A DNA stretch of 64,000 nucleotides from CAVUXJ01 sp963814975 (GCA_963814975.1 CAWFFB010000012.1:62001-126000), one strand, 5' to 3'; counted from the stretch's first letter, positions 53,119 to 62,454 are shown. The notes: generated by a model from the sequence alone, not told the origin. Translations and numbers: made by a program.

Positions 53119-53313
53119 TTACGCGGGGGCGACCGAGGTCTGCCGGCAATCGTCGCACCGCAGGTAGAGGACGGGGAAGGTTTCGGACCGGCCGATCAGC
53201 CGCGCGTTCGATCGTCCGCACCGCGGGCATGTTTCTCGATCCGACGAGCTCTTTTCAGCCGCGCTGCGGCGCGGCTGTCGCGGCCTGTTGCCGTTTTCTA
53301 CAGTCATCGACAC
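53119..53313 (-). CDS. Small zinc-ribbon protein upstream of the cold-shock gene
   Basis: A 64-residue protein. After a basic, Arg/Ser-rich start, a zinc ribbon reads ETCPRCGRSNARLIGRSETF and LYLRCDDCRQTS, with two CxxC knuckles. A GTG or an ATG two codons later can start it; GAGG lies upstream of both. Function unknown. First gene of a two-gene unit with the cold-shock protein. Confidence 0.6.
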   Translation of the reverse strand: MSMTVENGNRPRQPRRSAAEKSSSDRETCPRCGRSNARLIGRSETFPVLYLRCDDCRQTSVAPA

Positions 53314-53645
53314 CTCGGCTTTCGGAGGACGTGTGGCGCGTAGAGGTCGAAGTTGTTTCAGATGCGTTCCTGTGTGTGCGCCGAAGACCGGTCGGCGCTA
53401 CGATCAACGCAGGCTGGCTCAGTTCCGGTGTGAACGAATAGTATACACCGGGATGGGCCAGGCGTCCGTCCCTATTTGCTGGGGTGCGACCCGCGGCGGT
53501 CGCGTGCGCGCGGAACGTGCAGCCTGACCCGCTGAGCCTTCGAGGCCACCCCAGCCTTAACTCGTCCCCGGTTCGCAGCTCTGTCGGAACAGGGCAGAAC
53601 ACCCAATTGGCGGTAAAGACGATAATCAGGACTGAAGGGATACTC
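53314..53645. other. Intergenic region between divergent genes
   Basis: No convincing gene. On the minus strand a TATACT (53439-53444) could be a -10 box giving a long leader to the zinc-ribbon/cold-shock pair, but no good -35 is present. Long leaders are common for cold-shock genes, so this is a weak suggestion. Confidence 0.3.
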
Positions 53646-54293
53646 GTGGCGGGACTCCTCATGCAGGCACTCTACCCATCGGCCATGGCGCTCGTGTTGG
53701 CTCTCATATTTTCCGCATGTTCGAATGATTCGGCGACCGATCCCGTCGCGCCCCCGCCATCTCCCGCTTCAGCGCCGGCGGTCGTCACCGGCAGGGTTCC
53801 TGTCCTCACCAGCGGGACCCCGGCTGTGGTAATCCTCGAACCTCGGCACACCGATCACGTGCCTGCGCCGAGCGGCATGCCGGTGATGGATCAGGTGGCC
53901 CGTAGCTTCATTCCTCCCATTCTCTTCGTCAGGACAGATCACGCCGCTGAATTCCGCAACAGCGACGACGAGCTTCATAACATCAATGTGCGGGATGGAG
54001 TGACGCATCAGCAGACCTTCAACGTCGCGGTGCCGACCGGCGAGCTGTACCGCTATACGTTCAAGGGCACCGGGGTGTATGACGTGAGCTGCGACATTCA
54101 TGCTGGCATGTCGGCTCAGATCGTGGCGACCTCAACTCCGTACGCTACCCTGGCCGATCCGGAAGGGCGTTTTTCGTTCCCCGATGTCGTGCCGGGCACC
54201 TATACGCTTACGGTGTACGCCGGCATTCGAACCATCGAGCGGACGGTCGAGGTGACCGGTGCACGCACGGAGGTCGATGCGATCGAGCCTTAG
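53646..54293 (+). CDS. Cupredoxin-like lipoprotein with regulatory-like C-terminal domain
   Basis: A 215-residue lipoprotein: MALVLALIFSACSNDSA with lipobox FSAC. The middle resembles a plastocyanin-like copper domain, with candidate ligands in NSDDELHNINVRDG (His) and VYDVSCDIHAGMSAQIV (Cys-x2-His-x2-Met). The C-terminus is a carboxypeptidase-regulatory-like beta domain (DPEGRFSFPDVVPGTYTLTV). It may carry electrons in the periplasm. The GTG start is chosen because GAAGGGA lies 6 bases upstream. Confidence 0.75.
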   Translation: MAGLLMQALYPSAMALVLALIFSACSNDSATDPVAPPPSPASAPAVVTGRVPVLTSGTPAVVILEPRHTDHVPAPSGMPVMDQVARSFIPPILFVRTDHAAEFRNSDDELHNINVRDGVTHQQTFNVAVPTGELYRYTFKGTGVYDVSCDIHAGMSAQIVATSTPYATLADPEGRFSFPDVVPGTYTLTVYAGIRTIERTVEVTGARTEVDAIEP

Positions 54294-54305
54294 CGGTCGT
54301 GACGT

Positions 54306-54509
54306 CTAGTGGACGACCTGGTCGTTCTCGTCCTCCGGCTCGAGGTGGGGAATCTCGAGCGCCCTCACAGCGTCGAGCGCCAGAGCCAGTGCCTCATCAG
54401 CATGGCGCACGCCCTCCTTGTTTTGTAGATCCTCACGGACCTGTCGGAGGGCACGGAGTACCCGGGCCCGATCGAACCGCTGACCCTGACAGTGTTCGCA
54501 GTAGTTCAT
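54306..54509 (-). CDS. Small hypothetical protein with one CxxC (67 aa)
   Basis: MNYCEHCQGQRFDRARVLRA begins with a CxxC, followed by helices LRQVREDLQNKEGVRHADEA and LALALDAVRALEIPHLEPED and an acidic end. One knuckle only, so a dimeric metal site is possible but unproven. Convergent with the cupredoxin gene. Not recognised. Confidence 0.5.
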   Translation of the reverse strand: MNYCEHCQGQRFDRARVLRALRQVREDLQNKEGVRHADEALALALDAVRALEIPHLEPEDENDQVVH

Positions 54510-54806
54510 CGCCTGGAAGGCCTTTCGGTCTGATGAGGCTGCGCACCAGTCGTGCGCCGCGGAAAACAGTATGACCGGGACATCGGGTTCACCCTTGGCA
54601 AGACCCCGCCGCGTGTCGGTCCCGCGCGAACCCTCGGCGCCGTGGTGCGCTCCGCGTCAGGACGCGACGACTTTTCCGCGTTCGCTGCCAGTTGCTCCTC
54701 GCGGCGCAGGCTCGTTCGGGACGGGTGCGCTCGGCCCAGATGCTCGCCGTTCCGGGCTGAGCGGCGTTTCGATGACGAGATAACCGGTGGCACGGAGTCG
54801 GTGCGG
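54510..54806. other. Intergenic region, no gene seen
   Basis: About 300 GC-rich bases between two minus-strand genes. Open frames exist on both strands but are Arg/Ser-rich with no domain-like pattern. Confidence 0.35.
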
Positions 54807-55979
54807 TCAGCCAGCGAATTGCACGATTTCCTCCTCAGTGTAGCCGATTTCACGCAGCACCTCGCGCGTGTGCTCGCCGAGTAGCGGCGCACGCCGCCCG
54901 ACGACGGGCGGCGTCGCCGACATCTTCAGCGGCGACCCCAGTGTGCGGATATGTCCGAGGGTGGGGTGATCGGTGTCCACCACCATGTCGCGTGCGCGGA
55001 TGTGGGGATCGGCGAACACCTGGTCGTATGTGTTGATCGGCCCGCATGGAAGCGCGTTGGCCTCGAAAAGCGCAATCCAGTGGCTCCGAGGCTTCTCCAC
55101 CGTGATCGATTCGATCAAGCTCCCGAGCGCGGCGCGGTTGCGGACTCGTCTGGTATCGTCGGCGTAGTCGGGATCGGCCGCCCACTCCGGATGCCCGAGA
55201 AGTTCGCACAAGCGTTGAAACAGGCGGTCGTTGGCGGCGGCGAGCGTCATGTATCCGTCAGCGCACCGGATGGCCTGGTAAGGCGCGCTCATCCGGTGGG
55301 CCGACCCCATCGGCTGCGGTACGCCGCGGCCGGCGAAATATTCAGAGGCTTCCCACACGGACAGCGCGACGCCGGCTTCGACGAGCGACGTGTCAATCGA
55401 CTGCCCCTGGCCCGTGCGCGTCCGGTAATACAGCGCCGCCAGGATCGCGGACAGCGCGAAAAGACCGGCGCCGAGGTCGGTGAGCGGCACGCCGACCTTG
55501 ACCGGGGGCCCGCCGGGATGCCCGGTAATCGACATCAGGCCGGAAACGCCTTGCGCTACGAGGTCGAAGCCGCCCTTGCCCGAATCGGGGCCGGTCTGGC
55601 CGTAGCCGGAGATCGACACGAAAATCAGCCCGGGATGGTCCTTGGCCAGCGGGCCGTAGTCGAGACCGAAGCTCCGCATCACGCCCGGGCGGTAGTTCTC
55701 GATCACGACGTCGGCGCGACGCGCCAGCCGGCGAAACGCCTCCTGGCCGAGCGGGGTCTTCAGGTTCAGCACGATCCCGCGCTTGCCGCGGTTGACGGCA
55801 TTGAAGCTCGGGCTGTCGTTCCCCGTCGCGCCGGACATCCGGCGCGTGGAATCGCCTCCCGGCGGTTCTACCTTGATCACGTCCGCGCCCATGTCGCATA
55901 GTTGCATCGCGCAAAAGGGGCCCGCCATCAACTGCGTGACGTCCAACACCCGGATTCCCTCGAGCGCGGTTGCCGTCAC
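54807..55979 (-). CDS. CaiB/BaiF-family CoA-transferase
   Basis: A ~390-residue class III CoA-transferase: ALEGIRVLDVTQLMAGPFCA, QLCDMGADVIKVEPPGGDST, AVNRGKRGIVLNLKTPLGQE, and the catalytic Asp region GFDLVAQGVSGLMSITG. The acyl substrate is not evident. A GTG is used, with GAGGGA upstream; a GTG ten codons earlier is possible and would leave no gap to the divergent hydratase. No frameshift. Confidence 0.92.
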   Translation of the reverse strand: MTATALEGIRVLDVTQLMAGPFCAMQLCDMGADVIKVEPPGGDSTRRMSGATGNDSPSFNAVNRGKRGIVLNLKTPLGQEAFRRLARRADVVIENYRPGVMRSFGLDYGPLAKDHPGLIFVSISGYGQTGPDSGKGGFDLVAQGVSGLMSITGHPGGPPVKVGVPLTDLGAGLFALSAILAALYYRTRTGQGQSIDTSLVEAGVALSVWEASEYFAGRGVPQPMGSAHRMSAPYQAIRCADGYMTLAAANDRLFQRLCELLGHPEWAADPDYADDTRRVRNRAALGSLIESITVEKPRSHWIALFEANALPCGPINTYDQVFADPHIRARDMVVDTDHPTLGHIRTLGSPLKMSATPPVVGRRAPLLGEHTREVLREIGYTEEEIVQFAG

Positions 55980-56009
55980 ACCCTTCCCTTCCCTCAGAGG
56001 AGCGCTCAC

Positions 56010-56792
56010 GTGTCCACCTCGCGCACGCTGTTTACAATCGACGGCGCCATCGCGTTTCTGACGTTCAACCGTCCCGAAGCCCGCAACGCGATGACGTGGG
56101 ATATGTACGAAGCGCTGCTCGAGGCCTGCGATCGCGTGGACCGGACGGAGGCGGTGCGGGTGTTCGTCCTGCGGGGCGAGGGCAAGGCGTTCATCGCCGG
56201 CACGGATATCAGTCTGTTCTCACGTTTCGCGTCACGCGAGGACGCCCTCGCGTACGAGCGACGCATCGACCACGTCATCGATCGGCTCGAGCGCGTGTCG
56301 GCCGCCACCCTTGCTCGGGTCCACGGGGTCGCCGCAGGCGGCGGCTGCGCCATCGCGCTCGCGTGCGATCTCCGCGTCTGCACCGCCGACGCACAATTCG
56401 GGATACCGATTGCGAGAACGCTCGGCAACTGCCTCTCGGCGGCGAATTACGCACGTCTCCTCGACATGATCGGGCCTTCCCGCGTCAAGGACCTGCTCTT
56501 CACGGGCCGGCTGATCGGCGCCACGGAAGCCGCATCGCTCGGGCTGGTCACCCGCATGGCCGATCCCTCGACCATCGACGAGGCGGTGCTCGAACTCGCG
56601 GCAACCATCGCCGCAAACGCCCCGCTGACGATTCGGGCCACCAAGGAAGCCGTGCGCCGGATTCAGGCCAGCCGTCGCATCGAGGCTGCCGAGGCGGACG
56701 ACCTCGTCGCGATGTGTTATTCGAGCGACGACTTCAAGGAGGGCGTGGCGGCGTTCCTTGCCAAGCGTCCGCCGTCGTTCAAAGGACGCTGA
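56010..56792 (+). CDS. Enoyl-CoA hydratase/isomerase-family protein
   Basis: A 260-residue crotonase: FLTFNRPEARNAMTWDMYEA, GEGKAFIAGTDISLFSRFAS and HGVAAGGGCAIALACDLRVC form the oxyanion hole and acyl-binding site. The first catalytic Glu of typical hydratases is not conserved in an obvious way, so isomerase or other chemistry is possible. GTG start with AGAGGAG 8 bases upstream. Divergent from the CaiB gene, probably acting on related CoA esters. Confidence 0.88.
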   Translation: MSTSRTLFTIDGAIAFLTFNRPEARNAMTWDMYEALLEACDRVDRTEAVRVFVLRGEGKAFIAGTDISLFSRFASREDALAYERRIDHVIDRLERVSAATLARVHGVAAGGGCAIALACDLRVCTADAQFGIPIARTLGNCLSAANYARLLDMIGPSRVKDLLFTGRLIGATEAASLGLVTRMADPSTIDEAVLELAATIAANAPLTIRATKEAVRRIQASRRIEAAEADDLVAMCYSSDDFKEGVAAFLAKRPPSFKGR

Positions 56793-56812
56793 ACGCTCCG
56801 CCTTGCCTGACG

Positions 56813-57973
56813 TCACGTCAACAGGCTGTCCATCGCGGCGTTCAGGCCGCCGCGCTGGACCGGCACCCCGGCCACCGACAATCCCATCTCCACACCCGCC
56901 AACGTGCCCGCCAGCATCAGTTCGTTGAAGTCCCCGAGGTGGCCGATCCGAAACACGCGGCTCTTCAACCGGCCGAGACCGGCGCCGAGCGAGAGGTTGA
57001 ATCGTTCGAGGGTGACCTTTCTGAACCGGTCGGCATCGTGTCCCTCGGGCATCACGACGGCGGTCACGACCGGGCTGTACTCTTCTTTGCACCGGCACAG
57101 GACCTCCAGGCCCCACGCGCGGACCGCTGTTCGCGTCGCCTCGGCCAGGCGGCGATGCCTGGCAAAGACATTGTCGAGCCCCTCTTCGTCCAGCATGCGG
57201 AGGGCTTCGCCCAAGCCGTACAGCAGATTGGTGGCGGGCGTGAACGGGAAGAAGCCGGTCTGATTCGCGTTGATCATCGGCTCCCATGCCCAGTAGGACT
57301 TCGGCAGCCGGGCGGAGCGCGAGGCCGCAAGTGCCTTTTCACTGATGGCGTTGAAGCTCAGGCCCGGCGGCAGCATGAGTCCCTTCTGTGAGCCCGTCAG
57401 CGTCACATCGAGACCCCATTCGTCGTGGCGCAGGTCGATCGAAGCGAGCGAGGAAACCGCATCGACCAGCAGGAGCGCCGGATGCCGGGCCCGATCGATC
57501 GCCTTCCGGATCTCGGGCAGCCGGCTGGTGGCGCCCGTCGACGTCTCGTTGTGCACGACGAGGACCGCCCGCAGCTTGTGATCCCGATCCTCGGACAGTT
57601 TCGCTTCGACGATCGCGGGATCAACGCCGCTGCCCCACTCAAGGGGAACCAGATCGACGTCGAGGCCGAGTCGCCTGGCCACCTCGGACCAGAGCTTGGC
57701 GAACTCGCCGTTCTCGAACGCGAGGACCTTGTCGCCGGGCGAGAGGGTGTTGACCAGAGACGCTTCCCAGGCGCCGGTGCCCGAGGCCGGAAAGATGACG
57801 ACCGGCCCGGACGTCTTGAAGACGGCTTTGACACCGTTGAGCACCTCGCAGCCGAGCGATGCGAATTCAGCGCTCCGATGGTCGATGGTCGGCCGGGCCA
57901 ACGCACGCAGGACGCGATCGGGAACATTGGTCGGGCCGGGGACCTGAAGGAAATGACGTCCGCTCTGATACAT
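56813..57973 (-). CDS. Class V aminotransferase, serine-glyoxylate/alanine-glyoxylate type
   Basis: A 386-residue PLP enzyme. Family marks: GRHFLQVPGPTNVPDRVLRA, FPASGTGAWEASLVNTLSPG, VVHNETSTGATSRLPEIRKA, LLVDAVSSLASIDLR (PLP Asp) and the Schiff-base Lys in LTGSQKGLMLPPGLS. It resembles serine-glyoxylate aminotransferase, making glycine and hydroxypyruvate. The adjacent divergent 2-hydroxyacid dehydrogenase could supply glyoxylate by oxidising glycolate. Confidence 0.92.
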   Translation of the reverse strand: MYQSGRHFLQVPGPTNVPDRVLRALARPTIDHRSAEFASLGCEVLNGVKAVFKTSGPVVIFPASGTGAWEASLVNTLSPGDKVLAFENGEFAKLWSEVARRLGLDVDLVPLEWGSGVDPAIVEAKLSEDRDHKLRAVLVVHNETSTGATSRLPEIRKAIDRARHPALLLVDAVSSLASIDLRHDEWGLDVTLTGSQKGLMLPPGLSFNAISEKALAASRSARLPKSYWAWEPMINANQTGFFPFTPATNLLYGLGEALRMLDEEGLDNVFARHRRLAEATRTAVRAWGLEVLCRCKEEYSPVVTAVVMPEGHDADRFRKVTLERFNLSLGAGLGRLKSRVFRIGHLGDFNELMLAGTLAGVEMGLSVAGVPVQRGGLNAAMDSLLT

Positions 57974-58069
57974 GATCCATCATCGTAATACCTTCTGCTC
58001 GCCGCGCACAATTCGTGCGGTCCGGGGAGCCGCAGAGGGGGCCTCTCCCGCGACTGGAACCGCTCACCG

Positions 58070-58075
58070 TATAAT
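58070..58075 (+). promoter_or_regulatory. -10 box (TATAAT) before the FAD/Fe-S dehydrogenase
   Basis: A perfect TATAAT 14 bases before the ATG, with no clear -35 and no Shine-Dalgarno sequence. The mRNA would be nearly leaderless. Confidence 0.45.
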
Positions 58076-58089
58076 CAGCCCGATCCCAA

Positions 58090-61065
58090 ATGCATCCAGT
58101 TCCCATCGAACGGGCCCCAGCGGTACCCCAGGCTCACATCCGCTCGCTCGACGGCGAAGCGCTGCGCCGCGATTTGGACGCCGTCATCGAAGGCGAGGTG
58201 CGGTTCGACAAGATCTCACGTGCGCTGTACTCCACCGATGCCAGCGTGTACCGGATCGAGCCGGTGGGCGTCGTGGTCGCGAAATCGCGGGCAGACGTCA
58301 TTCGCGCCGTCCAGATATGCCGCAAGCATCGCTGTCCTCTGACCATGCGTGGAGGAGGCACGTCGCAGGCGGGCCAGACGATCGGCGCCGGCCTTCAGGT
58401 GGACACAGCCAAGTACTTCAATCGCCTGCTGGAAGTGAACGTCGCTGAGCGCTGGGCTCGCGTGGAGCCGGGCATCGTACTGGACGAGTTGAACGCCTCG
58501 CTTCGTCCCCACGGTCTCAGATTCGCTCCCGACATCTCGACCGCCAATCGCGCCACGCTCGGCGGCATGATGGCGAACAACTCGAGCGGCGCGCGATCGG
58601 TGTACTACGGCAAGACGATCGACCATGTGATTGCGCAGCAGGTGGTGCTGTCCGACGGGTCGGTGGCGCACTTCCGGGCGCTCGATCCGGGCGAGCTCGA
58701 ACTGGCGTGCGCCGGCGATTCGCTCGAGGCGGCCTGTTACCGGGAGGTCCGGCGAATCGCGGCAGCGTCGGCGGCCGAGATCGAGCGGCGGTACCCCAAG
58801 ATTCTGCGCCGCGTCGGCGGCTACAATCTCGACGCCTTCGTCCGGCCCGGCGAGCCGTTCAACATGGCGAAGCTGATGGTGGGGTCGGAGGGCACGCTGG
58901 GCGTCGTCGTCGAAGCGACGGTCAACCTCGTCCCGCTGCCGAAATTCAAGGCCGTCCTGGCGATTCAGTTCGCCGATCTGCTGGAGGCGCTCGAGGCGGC
59001 GCCCGCCATTCTCGCGCACAAGCCGTCGGCCGTCGAGGTGATGGATGGATCGATCCTCGACAACACGAAACAGAGTCCGGCGCTCGATCGTCTCCGCCGT
59101 TCCTTCATCGAGGGCGAGCCCGGGGCGCTGCTCTGCGTCGAGTTCTACGCCGATCGCGCCGAGGATCTGCCGCCGCGCCTCGAGCGGCTCGAACGCGATC
59201 TGGCGGCGCATAAATGGGGGTATCGCTATCACCATGCGCTCGAACCGGCGGCGCAGGCGAAGATATGGGGACTGCGCGAAGCGGCGCTCGGCCTGTCGAT
59301 GGCGGTGAAGGAAGACGCCAAGTCGATCTCATTCGTGGAAGACACGGCCGTCGCGCCGGAGAGACTGCGCGACTACATCGAACGGTTCCTGGCGATTGTC
59401 CGGTCGCATGGAACGACGGCTGGCGTCTATGCCCATGCCTCTGTCGGCTGCCTCCACGTTCGGCCGGTGGTCAACCTCAAGACTGAGGAAGGCGTCCGGA
59501 TGTTCGAGTCGATCTCGCGCGACGTCGCCGATCTCGTGCTGGAATTCGGTGGCGCGCTGTCGGGCGAGCACGGCGACGGTCTGGTGCGCAGCCCGTTCAT
59601 GGAGAAGATGTTCGGGCCGGTGCTGTACGACGCCTTCCGGGCCGTCAAACGCGCGTTCGATCCCGAAGGGATCCTCAACCCCGGCAAGATCGTCGACGCG
59701 CCTCCCCAGACGGATAACCTCCGGTTCGGCGCGGGATATCGCACACCACGGCCCGAGACGTTCTTCGATTACTCCGATTTCGGCGGAATGGGCGGCGCGG
59801 TCGACATGTGCAGCGGTCTCGGGGTGTGCCGCAAGACCCTCGACGGCACCATGTGCCCGTCGTACATGGCCACGCGCGAGGAGGCGGATTCGACGCGCGG
59901 GCGCGCCAACGTACTGCGGCTGGCGATGGCCGGCCGCCTGGGCGAATCCGGCCTCGGCGACGAAGGGGTGCATTCGGTGCTCGAGCTGTGCCTCGAATGC
60001 CGCGCATGCAAAGCCGAATGCCCGGTTGGCGTCGACGTTGCGCGCTTCAAGAGCGAGTTCCTCGCCGATTATTGGAAACGTCATGGTACCTCGGCGCGTG
60101 CTCGCGTGCTGGGGCACGTCCACGAGATGGCGCGCTGGGGCAGCCGCCTGGCCCCGCTGTCCAACTGGATCGCGCAGAGCGCGCCCGTCCGTTGGGCCAA
60201 CGAGCAGGTGCTCGGCCTGGACCGGAGGCGAAAGCCGCCCTCGTGGGCGCGCGAAACATTTGCGCGGCTGTTCGAGGCGCGCCGGCCACGCCGGCGTGCC
60301 GGGGGCGAAGGTCGTGGGCGCGACTCGTCGCCGCCCGTGCTGATCTTCAACGACACCTTCACGAACTACTACAATCCCGCGGTTGGCATCGCGGGCGCGG
60401 ACGTCCTCGACGCGGCGGGCATCGCGTCCGCTTTGGCGCCGAACGTCTGCTGCGGCCGTCCGCTGATTTCGCAGGGGCTGCTGAAGGAGGCGCGCGAACG
60501 GGCCGCGGCCAACACCGCCCGGCTGTATCCGCTGGCCGCCGCGGGCGCGCAGATTGTCTTCTTCGAGCCAAGCTGCCTGTCGGCGCTGCGGGAGGACGTT
60601 CCGTCGTTGCTCAGGGGGGAACAGCAGCGCCAGGCGCAGCGCGTGAGCGAGGCCTGCGTGCTGTTCGAGAAGCTGCTCGAGGACGAATGGCAGGCAGGAC
60701 GCGCCAGCCTGCCGGTCCGCAGCGGGCCGGCGACGATCCTGCTCCACGGCCACTGCCACCAGAAATCCATGGGTCTGCTGCCGCCCGCGGTCGCGTTGTT
60801 GTCGCGCATCCCGGGAAGCTCGGTCGTCGATCTGGACGCGGGTTGCTGCGGCATGGCCGGATCGTTTGGATACGCGCGGGAACACTTCGAGGTATCCCGG
60901 ACGATCGGCGAGCGGCGGCTGCTGCCGGCGGCGCGAGCGCAGCGCGGCGATTCGGTGCTCGTCGCAAGCGGAGTATCGTGCCGTCATCAGGTTGAGGATT
61001 TCGCCGCGACGAGAGCCCTGCACCCCGCAGAGCTGCTCCGTTCACTTCTGCAGGAGCCTTCATGA
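58090..61065 (+). CDS. FAD-linked 2-hydroxyacid dehydrogenase with Fe-S and CCG domains (GlcD-GlcF-like fusion)
   Basis: A 991-residue enzyme. Residues ~30-250: FAD_binding_4 (PLTMRGGGTSQAGQTIGAGL, DISTANRATLGGMMANNSSG). Residues ~250-545: FAD-oxidase C-terminal domain (AGVYAHASVGCLHVRPVVNL, GALSGEHGDGLVRSPF). Residues ~574 and ~635: 4Fe-4S motifs (CSGLGVCRKTLDGTMCP, CLECRACKAECPVG). Residues ~786-920: two CCG domains (NVCCGRPLISQG; HGHCHQKSMG and DAGCCGMAGSFGYA). It oxidises a 2-hydroxyacid such as D-lactate or glycolate and passes electrons to quinone or cytochrome. Its stop overlaps the carrier gene (ATGA). Confidence 0.92.
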   Translation: MHPVPIERAPAVPQAHIRSLDGEALRRDLDAVIEGEVRFDKISRALYSTDASVYRIEPVGVVVAKSRADVIRAVQICRKHRCPLTMRGGGTSQAGQTIGAGLQVDTAKYFNRLLEVNVAERWARVEPGIVLDELNASLRPHGLRFAPDISTANRATLGGMMANNSSGARSVYYGKTIDHVIAQQVVLSDGSVAHFRALDPGELELACAGDSLEAACYREVRRIAAASAAEIERRYPKILRRVGGYNLDAFVRPGEPFNMAKLMVGSEGTLGVVVEATVNLVPLPKFKAVLAIQFADLLEALEAAPAILAHKPSAVEVMDGSILDNTKQSPALDRLRRSFIEGEPGALLCVEFYADRAEDLPPRLERLERDLAAHKWGYRYHHALEPAAQAKIWGLREAALGLSMAVKEDAKSISFVEDTAVAPERLRDYIERFLAIVRSHGTTAGVYAHASVGCLHVRPVVNLKTEEGVRMFESISRDVADLVLEFGGALSGEHGDGLVRSPFMEKMFGPVLYDAFRAVKRAFDPEGILNPGKIVDAPPQTDNLRFGAGYRTPRPETFFDYSDFGGMGGAVDMCSGLGVCRKTLDGTMCPSYMATREEADSTRGRANVLRLAMAGRLGESGLGDEGVHSVLELCLECRACKAECPVGVDVARFKSEFLADYWKRHGTSARARVLGHVHEMARWGSRLAPLSNWIAQSAPVRWANEQVLGLDRRRKPPSWARETFARLFEARRPRRRAGGEGRGRDSSPPVLIFNDTFTNYYNPAVGIAGADVLDAAGIASALAPNVCCGRPLISQGLLKEARERAAANTARLYPLAAAGAQIVFFEPSCLSALREDVPSLLRGEQQRQAQRVSEACVLFEKLLEDEWQAGRASLPVRSGPATILLHGHCHQKSMGLLPPAVALLSRIPGSSVVDLDAGCCGMAGSFGYAREHFEVSRTIGERRLLPAARAQRGDSVLVASGVSCRHQVEDFAATRALHPAELLRSLLQEPS

Positions 61066-62306
61066 GCCTCGCTGTCCTGTCTGTCTGCGCGCTTGCCTTG
61101 GCTATCGTCGTGAGTTGCGTGACCACGCTGAACGTCGGGGTGCTCGCGTTGGCGCTCGCCTGGGTCATCGGGGTGTACTTTGGCGGTATGCCGGTCAACT
61201 CGGTGATGGCAGGGTTTCCGACCGCGCTGTTCCTGACGTTGACCGGCATGACGCTGCTCTTCACCCTCGCGCAGTGCAACGGGACGCTGGACCGGCTGGC
61301 CCACCACGCGGTCCGGCCGTGCCGCGGCAACCGCGGTGCGATCCCAATCATGTTCTTCGTACTCGCCGCGATACTGGCGTCGCTCGGCCCGGGCAACATT
61401 GCCACCGCGGCGATTCTGGCGCCGATGGCCATGGCCACTGCCGTCCGCGCGGGGATCCCGCTGTTTCTGATGGCGATCATGGTTGGCAACGGCTCCAACG
61501 CCGGGTCGCTCTCGCCGTTCGCGCCTACAGGCATCATCGTGAACGGGCTCATGGCGCGAACCGGAATGGCCGGCTTCGAGATGCCCACCTATCTCTACAA
61601 CCTGGGAGCACACGCGATCGTGGCCTTCGGCGGCTATTTCCTGTTGGGCGGTCTGAAGCTGTTTGCACGAAGCTCGACGGTCGAGGCGGTCGAGATGGAC
61701 CCCACGCCGGCGGCCGACATCACGTTCCGCACCCGGCACTGGATCACGTTGACGGTGATCGCCGTGCTCATCCTGAGCGTCCTGTTCTTCGAGGTCAACG
61801 TCGGGATGGGTGCGTTCATGGCGTCCGTCGTGCTGGTGCTGCTGCGCTCGGGAGATGATGGAGAGGCGGTCAAGCGGATGCCGTGGCGGGTCATCGTGAT
61901 GGTGTGCGGGGTGACCGTGCTCATCGCCCTGCTGGAGAAGGCTCAAGGCATCGACCTGCTCGTCTCCCTTGTCACGAAGGTCGCAAACGGCCAGACCGTA
62001 ACGGCCGTCGTCGCCTTCCTCACCGGCATCATTTCGGTCTACAGCAGCACCTCCGGCGTTGTGCTGCCGGCATTTCTGCCGATGGTGCCCGGCCTTGCAC
62101 AGCAACTGGGGGCGGATCCGGTGGCGATCGCGTCATCGATGAACGTGGGTGGCCACCTTGTCGACGTCTCGCCGCTCTCGACCATCGGCGCCTTGTGTCT
62201 GGCCGGCGCGCCAATCGAGGAGGCGCGAGCGCTCTTCAACAAGCTTCTCGTGTGGGGCCTCTCGATGTGTGTCGTCGGCGCGATGCTTTGCTATCTGGTC
62301 TTTTGA
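61062..62306 (+). CDS. SLC13/MatC-like dicarboxylate transporter
   Basis: A 414-residue membrane protein with about ten helices. Pattern of the ion-transporter superfamily: two re-entrant halves with SNAGSLSPFAPTGIIVNGLM and GISVY-type SSTSGVVLPAFLPMVPGLAQ, the 'Ser-Asn/Ser-Thr' sites of SLC13/MatC carriers. It overlaps the 2-hydroxyacid dehydrogenase by 4 bases, so it may import that enzyme's substrate. MatC proteins carry malonate or other dicarboxylates; the substrate here is inferred only by linkage. Confidence 0.85.
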   Translation: MSLAVLSVCALALAIVVSCVTTLNVGVLALALAWVIGVYFGGMPVNSVMAGFPTALFLTLTGMTLLFTLAQCNGTLDRLAHHAVRPCRGNRGAIPIMFFVLAAILASLGPGNIATAAILAPMAMATAVRAGIPLFLMAIMVGNGSNAGSLSPFAPTGIIVNGLMARTGMAGFEMPTYLYNLGAHAIVAFGGYFLLGGLKLFARSSTVEAVEMDPTPAADITFRTRHWITLTVIAVLILSVLFFEVNVGMGAFMASVVLVLLRSGDDGEAVKRMPWRVIVMVCGVTVLIALLEKAQGIDLLVSLVTKVANGQTVTAVVAFLTGIISVYSSTSGVVLPAFLPMVPGLAQQLGADPVAIASSMNVGGHLVDVSPLSTIGALCLAGAPIEEARALFNKLLVWGLSMCVVGAMLCYLVF

Positions 62307-62434
62307 CGAGATTGGGGTCGCTGCGCTAGATGACTTTCAAGCCGGAATTCCCAAGTCTGACATCGGAGTCCGGCTAACGCTCGACACCACGGACGTACAT
62401 CGTTAGATGGACTCGGGGCGTGGGCGTAGCGTAG

Positions 62435-62454
62435 AGTCCGCCTTGAGGCGGACT
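62435..62454. repeat. Palindromic extragenic hairpin AGTCCGCC-TTGA-GGCGGACT
   Basis: A perfect 8-bp stem with a TTGA loop between two convergent genes. The sequence resembles palindromes that I recall being scattered through acidobacterial genomes and that translate as 'VRLKADTT'-like tails (here QVRLKADST in one frame). It could serve as a bidirectional terminator. Confidence 0.5.

Noticed and set aside
54510..54884. Overlapping small frames on both strands between the CxxC protein and the CoA-transferase
   Set aside because: Composition is Arg/Ser-rich with no conserved-looking pattern or ribosome binding site.
59329..61023. 564-codon minus-strand frame opposite the FAD/Fe-S dehydrogenase
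   Set aside because: GC-rich codon bias produces long antisense frames; the sense strand has FAD, Fe-S and CCG motifs throughout.
60987..62105. Minus-strand frame opposite the MatC-like carrier
   Set aside because: His/Arg/Asp-rich shadow without domains; sense strand encodes membrane helices.
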